NCBI GenBank assembly: GCA_016182785.1
Contig: JACPFU010000042.1
Coordinates: 1-64,000 of the forward strand
Direction of reading: 5' to 3'
DNA: 64,000 nucleotides
Source of the DNA: Lysobacterales bacterium
Lineage (GTDB): Bacteria > Pseudomonadota > Gammaproteobacteria > Xanthomonadales > Ahniellaceae
Positions 54,820 to 64,000 of the stretch are shown here, in pieces. The notes beneath the pieces were generated by a model, which did not search any database, was not told the origin of the DNA, and worked only from the letters and a program-made list of their open reading frames with translations. Each line of letters begins with the position of its first letter. The first letter of the stretch is position 1. The translations under genes were made by a program, and so were the position numbers.

Positions 54820-57657
54820 ATGAATGTTTCACGCATGATGAAGACGGCCGCACTGGCCCTGCTGTTGCCGTTCGCGGCCGGTGCCAATCCACCGCAGGTG
54901 GGCGAGCCGGTAACACCACAAAGTTTCAGCGGCGACATCCGCAATCTGCCGACGGCGGCGCCGTGGGCACCCGGCATGAGCATCCGCGAGGCGCACAAGC
55001 GCCAGTTCCGCGCTCCGGATGCGCGTGCGCCGCATACGCCGGCGAACAAGCCGACCAAGCCGGACGGCCTGCCCGAGCTGCAGCAGATGTGGGACGAAAG
55101 CAACGCGCGCAGCCTCGGCGCCACCAACGCCGGCGGTCGCATCAGCATCAACAACGGCTCGACCGGCGTCAGCCCGGGCGACCCGGTGGTCGAAGTCGGA
55201 CCGAACCACATCCTCTACGGCGTGAATGGTTCGAGCGGCACCACCTTCACCGTCTACAACAAGACCGGTTCGCTGGTCGCCGGCCCGACCACGTTCAAGT
55301 CGCTGGCCACCGGTGGCAGCGCGTGCGCCACCTCGGTGTCCGACCCGATCATCATGTTCGACCGCATGGCCAACCGCTGGTTCATGCTGGAAATGGGCGG
55401 CTCCAGTTCGTCGCCGTACCTGTGCACCTACGTCTCCAAGACCAGTGACCCGGTCAGCGGCGGCTGGTGGTACTACGGCTTCTCGGCGCCGAGCACGCCC
55501 GACTACCCGCACTGCGGCATCTGGAACAACGCCTACGTCTGCGGCGACAACGAGGGCAACGCCCAGGTCAGCGTCTATGCGTTCGATCGCGAGCGCATGC
55601 TGCTCGGCCAGACCGCACGCGCTGCGCAGCGTTTCGCCTCGGTGCCGAAGCTCGCGGGCTACGGCTTCCAGATCCTGACGCCGGCGACCTACTACGGCAC
55701 CAACGCGATCCCCGCCGGCAGCAAGCAGATCCTCGCCCGTCACAACGACGATGAAGCGCATGCCGGCAGCGGTGCCAACGGCAGTGCCGACTACATCGAC
55801 CTGTACTCGATGAACATCGACTGGACCACGCCCGCGAACAGCGGCATCACCACGCTGCCGCGCGTCGCCATCACCGAGTTCAACAGCTGGTTCCGCGACT
55901 ACTCGACCTTTGCCACCGTGCCGCAGCCGGGTTCCACCTCGCGCCTCGACCCGATCCGCGAAGTGATCCTGAACCAGCTCGTGTACCGCAACATGGGCAC
56001 GCACGAAGCCATCATCGGCACCTTCGCGACCAACCAGAACAGCGCGCGTACCGGCACCACGGTCGACTCCGGCATCCGCTGGTTCGAACTGCGCAAGTCC
56101 GGCACCGGCAACTGGGCGCTGCACCAGGAAGGCACCTACAGCCCGGGCGACACCAGCACGCACCACCTGCTCGGCACCGTCGCGATGGACAAGAACGGCA
56201 ACATCGGCATGGCCTACAACGTCACCAAGACGACCTCGCCGACCGTCTATGCCTCGCTGCGCTACACCGGCCGCACCCCGTCCGACGCATCCGGCGTGAT
56301 GTCGCTCGGCGAGAACGAAGTCGCGACCGGCTCCGCCGCCGAGACCTCGGGTCGCTGGGGCGACTACTACCAGATGACCGTCGATCCGGTGGATGACTGC
56401 ACCTTCTACCTGGTCGGTTCGTATCGTCCCTCCGGTTCGTGGAACACCCGCATTGCCGACTTCAAGTTCAGCAACTGCGGCACCACCGGCACCACCTACT
56501 CGATCTCGGGCACGATCGCGAACAGCTCCGGCGTCGGCATCGCCAACGTCAGCGTCAGCAACGGTTCGGCCAGCACCACCACCAACAGCAGCGGTGCCTA
56601 CACGCTGTCGAACCTGGCCAATGCCACCTACACGATCACGCCCACGCTCTCCGGCTACAGCTTCTCGCCGGCGAACCGAGCCGTGACCGTGAACGGCGCC
56701 AACGTGACCGGCCAGAACTTCACCGGTACCGCGACCACGCCGACCACGTACTCGATCTCGGGCACGATCACGAACAGCAGCGGCGCCGCGATCAGCGGCG
56801 TGACGGTCAGCACCGGTGCGGCCAGCGCCACCACCAACAGCAGCGGCGCCTACTCCATCGCCAACCTCGCCAACGGCAGCTACACGGTGACCCCATCGCT
56901 CGCCGGCTACAGCTTCTCGCCGGTCAACCGCGCCGTGACGATCAGCGGCGCCAACCAGACCGCGCAGAACTTCACCGGCACCGTCATCACCAGCAACGTG
57001 CTGAGCAAGGGCGTTGCGGTGACCGGTCTCGGTGCAGCCACCGGCGCCTCGCTGAACTACACGATGGTGGTGCCCGCGGGCGCGAGCAACCTGACCTTCA
57101 CCATGTCCGGCGGTACCGGCGATGCCGACCTGTACGTGAAGTTCGGCGCCGCGCCGACCGACACCGTGTATGACTGCCGTCCGTACAAGTCCGGCAATGC
57201 CGAGACCTGCACCTTCGCGGCGCCCTCGGCCGGCACCTACTACGTCCGCATCAAGGCCTACTCGACCTTCTCCGGCGTCAGCATCGTCGGCGACTACAGC
57301 ACCGGTGGCGGCACCCGCCAGACCTACAGCAACACCGCCGACTACAACATCGGCGACAACACCACGGTGGAATCGCCGATCACGGTCAGCGGTCGCAGCG
57401 GCAATGCCTGGGCCGACACCTCGGTCTCGGTGAACATCGTGCACACCTACCAGGGCGACCTGAAAGTGGACCTGGTGGCGCCGGATGGCACGCTCTACAA
57501 CATTCACAACCGCACCGGTTCGGGCACCGACAACATCATCAAGACGGTGACCCTGAACCTGTCCTCCGAGGCGATCAACGGCACCTGGAAGCTGCGGGTG
57601 AACGACAACGCCGCGGGCGATGTCGGCTACATCAACAGCTGGTCGATCACGATGTGA
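54820..57657 (+). CDS. Large secreted protein: unknown beta domain, two CarboxypepD_reg repeats, PPC and P domains
   Basis: 945 residues with a signal peptide (MNVSRMMKTAALALLLPFAA). Residues about 85-545 are a single large beta-rich domain (SVSDPIIMFDRMANRWFMLE, DNEGNAQVSVYAFDRERML, ETSGRWGDYYQMTVDPVDD) with no peptidase motif. Then come two 84-residue tandem CarboxypepD_reg repeats (about 558-725), a PPC domain (about 728-830) and a P domain (about 845-945). It is probably a binding or accessory exoprotein of the surrounding protease set. GGGGAGTTAGGGA precedes the ATG. Confidence 0.85.
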   Translation: MNVSRMMKTAALALLLPFAAGANPPQVGEPVTPQSFSGDIRNLPTAAPWAPGMSIREAHKRQFRAPDARAPHTPANKPTKPDGLPELQQMWDESNARSLGATNAGGRISINNGSTGVSPGDPVVEVGPNHILYGVNGSSGTTFTVYNKTGSLVAGPTTFKSLATGGSACATSVSDPIIMFDRMANRWFMLEMGGSSSSPYLCTYVSKTSDPVSGGWWYYGFSAPSTPDYPHCGIWNNAYVCGDNEGNAQVSVYAFDRERMLLGQTARAAQRFASVPKLAGYGFQILTPATYYGTNAIPAGSKQILARHNDDEAHAGSGANGSADYIDLYSMNIDWTTPANSGITTLPRVAITEFNSWFRDYSTFATVPQPGSTSRLDPIREVILNQLVYRNMGTHEAIIGTFATNQNSARTGTTVDSGIRWFELRKSGTGNWALHQEGTYSPGDTSTHHLLGTVAMDKNGNIGMAYNVTKTTSPTVYASLRYTGRTPSDASGVMSLGENEVATGSAAETSGRWGDYYQMTVDPVDDCTFYLVGSYRPSGSWNTRIADFKFSNCGTTGTTYSISGTIANSSGVGIANVSVSNGSASTTTNSSGAYTLSNLANATYTITPTLSGYSFSPANRAVTVNGANVTGQNFTGTATTPTTYSISGTITNSSGAAISGVTVSTGAASATTNSSGAYSIANLANGSYTVTPSLAGYSFSPVNRAVTISGANQTAQNFTGTVITSNVLSKGVAVTGLGAATGASLNYTMVVPAGASNLTFTMSGGTGDADLYVKFGAAPTDTVYDCRPYKSGNAETCTFAAPSAGTYYVRIKAYSTFSGVSIVGDYSTGGGTRQTYSNTADYNIGDNTTVESPITVSGRSGNAWADTSVSVNIVHTYQGDLKVDLVAPDGTLYNIHNRTGSGTDNIIKTVTLNLSSEAINGTWKLRVNDNAAGDVGYINSWSITM
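56491..56994 (+). repeat. Two tandem 252-base units (CarboxypepD_reg-like)
   Basis: Unit one 56491-56742 and unit two 56743-56994 each encode 84 residues starting TTYSISGTI and including TTNSSGAY, GYSFSP and QNFTGT. The exact 252-base period points to an internal duplication. Confidence 0.9.
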
Positions 57658-57686
57658 TCGACGCAACACCGCAAGCTTGAACCACG

Positions 57687-57713
57687 CACAACCCCGGCTC
57701 GTCCGGGGTTGTG
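57687..57713 (+). terminator. Terminator after the 945-residue exoprotein gene
   Basis: An 11-bp perfect stem (CACAACCCCGG/CCGGGGTTGTG) with a five-base loop, followed by TCTTTCG. Confidence 0.7.
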
Positions 57714-57742
57714 TCTTTCGGGACCTTGAAGGAGTAGTTCAG

Positions 57743-59956
<2,214 letters not shown>

Positions 59957-59980
59957 GCGCGCGCCAAATCGCGCACGGCA

Positions 59981-60008
59981 ACGGGCCCCCGGCGTGCCGG
60001 GGGTCCGT
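59981..60008. terminator. Bidirectional terminator between the M28 peptidase and dctM
   Basis: A 13-bp stem (ACGGGCCCCCGGC paired with GCCGGGGGTCCGT, one G-U) with a two-base loop sits in the short gap between the two convergent stops. Confidence 0.6.
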
Positions 60009-61387
60009 CATCCGGCGGCAATGCGCGCCGGCAGCCAGGTCGCCAGCTGCGGCCACAGGCACATCATCAGCAGCATCAGCACCTGCAACGCAATGAACGG
60101 CACCACGCCGCGGTAGATGTCGCCGGTGCGCAGCGTCGGCGGCGCGACGCCGCGCAGGTAGAACAGCGCGAAGCCGAATGGCGGCGTCAGGAAGCTGGTC
60201 TGCAGGTTCACCGCGAACAGCACGCCGAGCCAGACCGGGTCGATGCCGAGCGCGAGCAGCGCCGGCGCGGTCAGCGGCACGACCACGAAGATGATCTCGA
60301 TGAAGTCGATGACGAAGCCGAGCAGGAACATCACCAGGCTGACGAAGAACAGCGCGCCCCACTTGCCGCCGGGCAGGTCGGTGAGCAGTTCATGCACCGC
60401 GTCGTCGCCGCCGAAGCCGCGGAACACCAGCGAGAACAGCGCCGCGCCGATCAGGATCAGGAACACCATGCTGCTGACCAGCACGGTCTGCTGCATCACC
60501 TCGCGCAGCCGCGCCAGATCGAGTTCGCGGGCGAGCAGCCCGAACAGCATCGCGCCGACCGCGCCAACCGCCGCCGCCTCGGTCGGCGTGGCGATGCCAT
60601 AGAGGATCGAACCGAGCACGGCGAGGATCAGCAGCAGCGGTGCCGCGAGCGCCTTGAGCAGGTCGGCCGGGCCGATCGCCGCGCGTTCGCTGGCGGGAAT
60701 CGCCGGCGCGCGCTCGGGATGGCGCCAGGCGGTCCACAGGATGTAGACCAGGTACAACGCGACCAGCGCGAGCCCGGGCAGCAGCGCGCCGCTGAACAGG
60801 TCGCCGACCGCGACCGTCTTCGGCGCATAGATGCCCTGCTTCAACTGCGCCTGCTGGTAGGCGTTCGACAGCACGTCGCCGAGCAGCACCAGTACCACCG
60901 AGGGCGGGATGATCTGGCCGAGCGTGCCGGCGGCGCAGATGGTGCCGCTGGCCAGGCGCGCGTCGTAGCCAAAGCGCAGCATGGTCGGCAGCGCGATCAG
61001 GCCCATCGTGGTCACGGTCGCGCCGACGATGCCGGTGGAGGCGGCGAGCACCGCCCCGACCAGCATCACCGACACCGCGAGCCCGCCGCGCAGCCCGCCG
61101 AACAGCGCGCCCATGGTCAGCAGCAGCTTCTCGGCGATGCGCGCGCGCTCCAGCATCACGCCCATGAACACGAACAGCGGCACCGCTACCAGGGTGTCGT
61201 TGCTCATGGTGCCGAACACGCGATTCGGCAGGGCTTCGAGAAACACCGGATCGAAGGCACCGAGCGCGGTGCCGATCGCGGCGAAGATCAGGCCAACGCC
61301 GGCCAGCGTCATCGCCACCGGATAGCCGAGCATCAGCGCAACGCACAGCCCGAGGAACATCAGGATCGCCCAACCGCCTCCACTCAC
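60008..61387 (-). CDS. dctM: TRAP transporter large permease subunit
   Basis: 459 residues with about 12 hydrophobic helices, the ion-coupled translocation subunit of a TRAP uptake system. Family motifs are visible: PLFVFMGVMLERARIAEKLL, GAVLAASTGIVGATVTTMGL, CAAGTLGQIIPPSVVLVLLG and LQTSFLTPPFGFALFYLRG. The probable GTG start overlaps the dctQ stop (GTGA). It belongs to the mannitol/chloroaromatic branch, the same as the DctP at 50026. Confidence 0.93.
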   Translation of the reverse strand: MSGGGWAILMFLGLCVALMLGYPVAMTLAGVGLIFAAIGTALGAFDPVFLEALPNRVFGTMSNDTLVAVPLFVFMGVMLERARIAEKLLLTMGALFGGLRGGLAVSVMLVGAVLAASTGIVGATVTTMGLIALPTMLRFGYDARLASGTICAAGTLGQIIPPSVVLVLLGDVLSNAYQQAQLKQGIYAPKTVAVGDLFSGALLPGLALVALYLVYILWTAWRHPERAPAIPASERAAIGPADLLKALAAPLLLILAVLGSILYGIATPTEAAAVGAVGAMLFGLLARELDLARLREVMQQTVLVSSMVFLILIGAALFSLVFRGFGGDDAVHELLTDLPGGKWGALFFVSLVMFLLGFVIDFIEIIFVVVPLTAPALLALGIDPVWLGVLFAVNLQTSFLTPPFGFALFYLRGVAPPTLRTGDIYRGVVPFIALQVLMLLMMCLWPQLATWLPARIAAG

Positions 61388-61926
61388 GGTCCGACTCCAT
61401 GCGTGGGCGCGGGCGCGTCGCCGCCGGCGCGCAGGCGCTGCCAGGCCGCCACTGCCTGGGCGACGCCTTGCAGCCCGAGCAACGCCGCGGCGACCGGCAT
61501 CAGCGTCTTCAACAGGAACACCCCGGGCAGGCCGCCGGGCTCGCGCGAGCCCTCGCGTACCGACCAGGCCATCGCCACGTAGTCGAGGCTGACCCAGAAC
61601 AGGAACGCGCTGAATGGCAGCAGCAGCAACAGCGTGCCGAGCAGGTCGGCGCGGGCGCGACCGCGTGCGTCCAGGCGCTGGTAGAGCAGGTCCACGCGCA
61701 CGTGCGCGTCGCGCTTGAGGGTGAACGCGGCACCGAGCAGGAACACCATGCTGTGCAACCACAGCGCCGCTTCCTGGGCCGCGATCGAGCCGAGCGAGAA
61801 CGCATAGCGCGCACCGACCAAGGCGAACACCAGCAGCACCAGCAGCAGCGTCAGCCACGCCAGCGCACGCCCGATCCATTCGTTCAGCGCGTCGATGCGC
61901 GCGCATGCCGCCTGCAGGAAACGCAT
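61384..61926 (-). CDS. dctQ: TRAP transporter small permease subunit
   Basis: 180 residues with four hydrophobic helices. Family marks include QEAALWLHSMVFLLGAAFTL followed by KRDAHVRVDLLYQRL. The ATG before RFLQAACARID is used; a longer in-frame start overlaps the upstream gene. It forms the membrane complex with DctM and lies four bases after the GNAT gene. Confidence 0.92.
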   Translation of the reverse strand: MRFLQAACARIDALNEWIGRALAWLTLLLVLLVFALVGARYAFSLGSIAAQEAALWLHSMVFLLGAAFTLKRDAHVRVDLLYQRLDARGRARADLLGTLLLLLPFSAFLFWVSLDYVAMAWSVREGSREPGGLPGVFLLKTLMPVAAALLGLQGVAQAVAAWQRLRAGGDAPAPTHGVGP

Positions 61927-61930
61927 CGTC

Positions 61931-62374
61931 TCAGCTGATGTCGATCGAGAAATGGTGGCTGGTGATGGCCATGCGCTGGCCCAGGTAGAACGCATGCGCG
62001 GCGTGGCGATGCACGCCGGAATCGAGGTGCAGGGCCTCGCACTTGAGGCGCTTTGCCTCGCGGTAGAGCCAGGCGAACAGCAGCTTGCCGTAGCCCTTGT
62101 CGCGCGACTCGGCGGTGGTGACGAAGTCGTCGACGTACATCGTCGGACCGCATACCAGAAAGGTCATCAGGCGATAGCCGGCCACCGCCTTGACCTGGTC
62201 GCCGTCCCACAGCACCGCGATCTCGTAGCCTTCCTTGCGCTGGATGGCGACTGCGGCCAGGAAGGAATCGAGATCGAGATGCTGGCGCAGCTCGCGCATC
62301 ACCGGGAACGCCGCCTTGAGTGCGCCGATCGAGTTCGCCTTGCGGATCGTCACCGTGTTCTCGTGCCGTGCCAT
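61931..62374 (-). CDS. GNAT family N-acetyltransferase
   Basis: 147 residues. The acetyl-CoA-binding motif is SRDKGYGKLLFAWL (about 90-103), after the strand TMYVDDFVTTAE. The N-terminal LRQHLDLDSFLAAVAIQRKE and the C-terminal FYLGQRMAITSHHFSID match small GNAT enzymes. The substrate is unknown. It is one base from DUF2782 and four from dctQ, so they are probably cotranscribed. Confidence 0.9.
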   Translation of the reverse strand: MARHENTVTIRKANSIGALKAAFPVMRELRQHLDLDSFLAAVAIQRKEGYEIAVLWDGDQVKAVAGYRLMTFLVCGPTMYVDDFVTTAESRDKGYGKLLFAWLYREAKRLKCEALHLDSGVHRHAAHAFYLGQRMAITSHHFSIDIS

Positions 62375-62375
62375 C

Positions 62376-62771
62376 TCAGTCCCACTCGTACAGCGTGTAG
62401 TAGACCGGGCGTACCGGGCCGTCCTCGCCCTCGTATTCGAGGCGGCCGTTGCCGTCGGTGTCGAGATAGGTGTAGGGCACGCCGCGCTCGGGGACGACGC
62501 GGATCATGTACAGCTGCGAACCATGCCGGTACTCCTCGATCACCGCGCCCTTGACGTTGCGGATGGTCACCGTCGGCGGCAGGTCTTCGGGCGGCTGCGC
62601 CTTGTCCGGCAACGGCGGATCGTTCGGTCGCGGCGCATCGGCCACCTTGGCCGGGGTCGCTGCGGGCTTGCCCGTGGTCTTGGCGGCGGGCGCGGAATCC
62701 TTGGACGCCGGCGCCGCGGCGAGGGCGGCGAGCGGCACGGCGAGTGCGAGGAGCAGGGTCAGGGTACGCAT
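62376..62771 (-). CDS. DUF2782 exported protein
   Basis: 131 residues with a signal peptide (MRTLTLLLALAVPLAALAAA) and a Lys/Pro/Ala linker. The DUF2782 core follows (PPTVTIRNVKGAVIEEYRHG to VPYTYLDTDGNGRLEYEGED). The family is periplasmic, often next to polA in related bacteria, and has no known function. It starts 29 bases after the histidine kinase stop. Confidence 0.88.
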   Translation of the reverse strand: MRTLTLLLALAVPLAALAAAPASKDSAPAAKTTGKPAATPAKVADAPRPNDPPLPDKAQPPEDLPPTVTIRNVKGAVIEEYRHGSQLYMIRVVPERGVPYTYLDTDGNGRLEYEGEDGPVRPVYYTLYEWD

Positions 62772-62800
62772 GGCCGCAAGCTTATCAGCGCCGGCGCACG

Positions 62801-64000
62801 TCAGCGGCCGCGATCCGCCGCAGCGAGCAGGGCGTCGAGTTCGTCGAGCCGATAGGCCGCGAGCAGCGCGCGCAGTTGCGCCGCAAGCTCGGGGTCGCGC
62901 GCCTCGATCTCGGCGATGCCAGCGCTCGCCCGCTCGGTGTCGCCGAGCGCGAGCGCGTGGCGCATGGTCGCGATCCACTGCGCCGGCAACCCCTGCACGC
63001 GGGCCTGGTCGGGGGCGGCGGCCGGCGTCGCCGTGGCCGCTTCGCCGTCGGCATCGTGCAGGTAGCGCACGCCGAGGTGATCGGCCATGCGCGCAAAGAT
63101 CAGCGACTCGCGGAACGGCTTCGACAGGAAATCGTCGCAGCCGCTGGCCAGAATCTCGGCGCGCTGGTGTTCGAGCGCACTGGCCGACAGCGCCAGGATC
63201 GCGACGCGCTCGCGTCCATCGCGTTGTTCCTCGGCGCGGATGCGGCGCGCGACTTCGGTGCCGTCCATGCCCGGCATGCGCTTGTCGAGCCAGATCAGGT
63301 GCGGATGCCACTCGCGCCAGATGCCCAGTGCCTCCTCGCCGCTGGCGGCGCTGCGCACCTCGAAGCCGACGCTGCCGAGCAACCCCGCGAGCAGCGCGCG
63401 ATTGTCGTCGTGGTCGTCGACCACCAGCACGCGCCGCGGCGCTTGTTCGGGCGCGAGTGCACGTACGCGTCGGCGCGGGCCGCGTTCGGGCAGCGGCGCA
63501 TCGCTGGCGCTCGCCGGCAGTGCCAGCGCCAGCGTGAACGTGCTGCCCTGCCCGGGCGTGCTCGCGACCTCGATGTCGCCGTCCATGATGCGCGCCATGT
63601 CGCGCGCCAGCGCCAGGCCGAGGCCGGCGCCTTCCTTCGCGGCGCGGCCGCTCTCCGCCTGCACGAACGGCTCGAACAGCTGGCCTATGTCGGCCGCGGC
63701 GATGCCAGGGCCGGTGTCCTCGACCACGAACTCGGCGCGGCCCTGCGCCCAGCTCGCGCGCAGGGTGACGCCGCCGTGCGCGGTGAACTTGACCGCGTTG
63801 CCGAGCAGGTTCAGCAGGATCTGGCTGAGCTTGCGCGCGTCGCCCTCCACCGCGCGCGGCAGCTCGCCGAGCTCGACGCGCAGCCACAGGTCCTTGGCCT
63901 CGGCGCGCACGCGCATCAGCTCGGCGACGTTGTCGAGAAGCGCGCGCAGATCAAAGGTGGAGCGCTCCAGCGCCATCGCCCCGGCTTCGATGCGCGACAA
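62801..64000 (-). CDS. Hybrid sensor histidine kinase, C-terminal part
   Basis: 399 codons are visible, running off the right edge. They begin LSRIEAGAM, just past the phospho-acceptor His region, so the sensor and His are outside. The ATPase domain shows an N-box (LLNLLGNAVKFTAHG), a G1 box (VEDTGPGIAAADIG) and a G2 box (GAGLGLALARDMA). A receiver domain follows (RRVLVVDDHDDNRALLAGLL, phospho-acceptor Asp in LIWLDKRMPGMDG, Lys in LSKPF). The last 80 residues are helical, perhaps HPt-like but without a clear His. Confidence 0.92.
   Translation of the reverse strand: MSRIEAGAMALERSTFDLRALLDNVAELMRVRAEAKDLWLRVELGELPRAVEGDARKLSQILLNLLGNAVKFTAHGGVTLRASWAQGRAEFVVEDTGPGIAAADIGQLFEPFVQAESGRAAKEGAGLGLALARDMARIMDGDIEVASTPGQGSTFTLALALPASASDAPLPERGPRRRVRALAPEQAPRRVLVVDDHDDNRALLAGLLGSVGFEVRSAASGEEALGIWREWHPHLIWLDKRMPGMDGTEVARRIRAEEQRDGRERVAILALSASALEHQRAEILASGCDDFLSKPFRESLIFARMADHLGVRYLHDADGEAATATPAAAPDQARVQGLPAQWIATMRHALALGDTERASAGIAEIEARDPELAAQLRALLAAYRLDELDALLAAADRGR

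Overview
The window is about 64 kb of uniformly GC-rich, densely coding DNA. Several features point to a gammaproteobacterium of the Xanthomonadales/Lysobacterales, probably in or near the Rhodanobacteraceae/Xanthomonadaceae. These are the order topA - smg - dprA - LysM protein - def - fmt - rsmB - DUF4390 - NtrY-type kinase, a topoisomerase I with a lysine-rich tail, REP-like palindromes with the GTRGGAGCGGC head, and large secreted peptidases ending in PPC and P domains. The assignment rests on gene order and protein style only; no database was searched. I saw no rRNA, tRNA, CRISPR array or complete insertion sequence.

Layout. 0-10.6 kb: the edge of a possible IS110-type transposase with a structured, REP-bearing leader; a secreted protein; tatD; a DUF2167 protein; an ABC-2 exporter pair; fpr; a polytopic membrane protein; a TAP-like hydrolase followed by a NatAB-like exporter. 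10.7-16.1 kb: a nitrogen block on the minus strand, glnA - fic - ntrB - ntrC, with a sigma-54 promoter and NtrC-like dyads in front of glnA and a REP pair translated inside ntrC. 16.1-17.6 kb: a small protein and an AAA ATPase with a tandem AT-rich operator. 17.7-31 kb: the housekeeping block (topA to rsmB), an NtrY-like kinase without a visible NtrX partner, and an ArnT-like transferase. 31-35.7 kb: a cell-surface signalling cassette (TonB, ECF sigma, FecR, TonB-dependent receptor with an STN domain). 35.7-39.9 kb: an SDR - ABC ATPase - permease operon. Its ATPase carries an in-frame amber stop and its permease is fused to a CPBP/CAAX protease; base composition looks less GC-rich here than around it.

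40-50 kb: a second SDR, a LolA-like protein with a large BNR/Asp-box propeller protein, uvrD (probably leaderless), a GYF_2-pilin-like fusion, and a membrane-anchored Ser/Thr kinase. 50-60 kb: a TRAP solute-binding protein, then a secretion block (M4 metallopeptidase, DUF4097-like protein, a large non-peptidase secreted protein, M28 aminopeptidase). The three large exoproteins share a PPC + P-domain C-terminus, with nearly identical DNA in two of them. 60-64 kb: the TRAP membrane subunits dctQM, a GNAT acetyltransferase, a DUF2782 protein and the C-terminal half of a hybrid histidine kinase running off the right edge.

Coupled genes overlap by ATGA, GTGA or TGATG at many junctions, so most operon calls are well supported. 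The only gap over 300 bases is 51109-51489. It holds no gene but a plausible promoter for the M4 peptidase.
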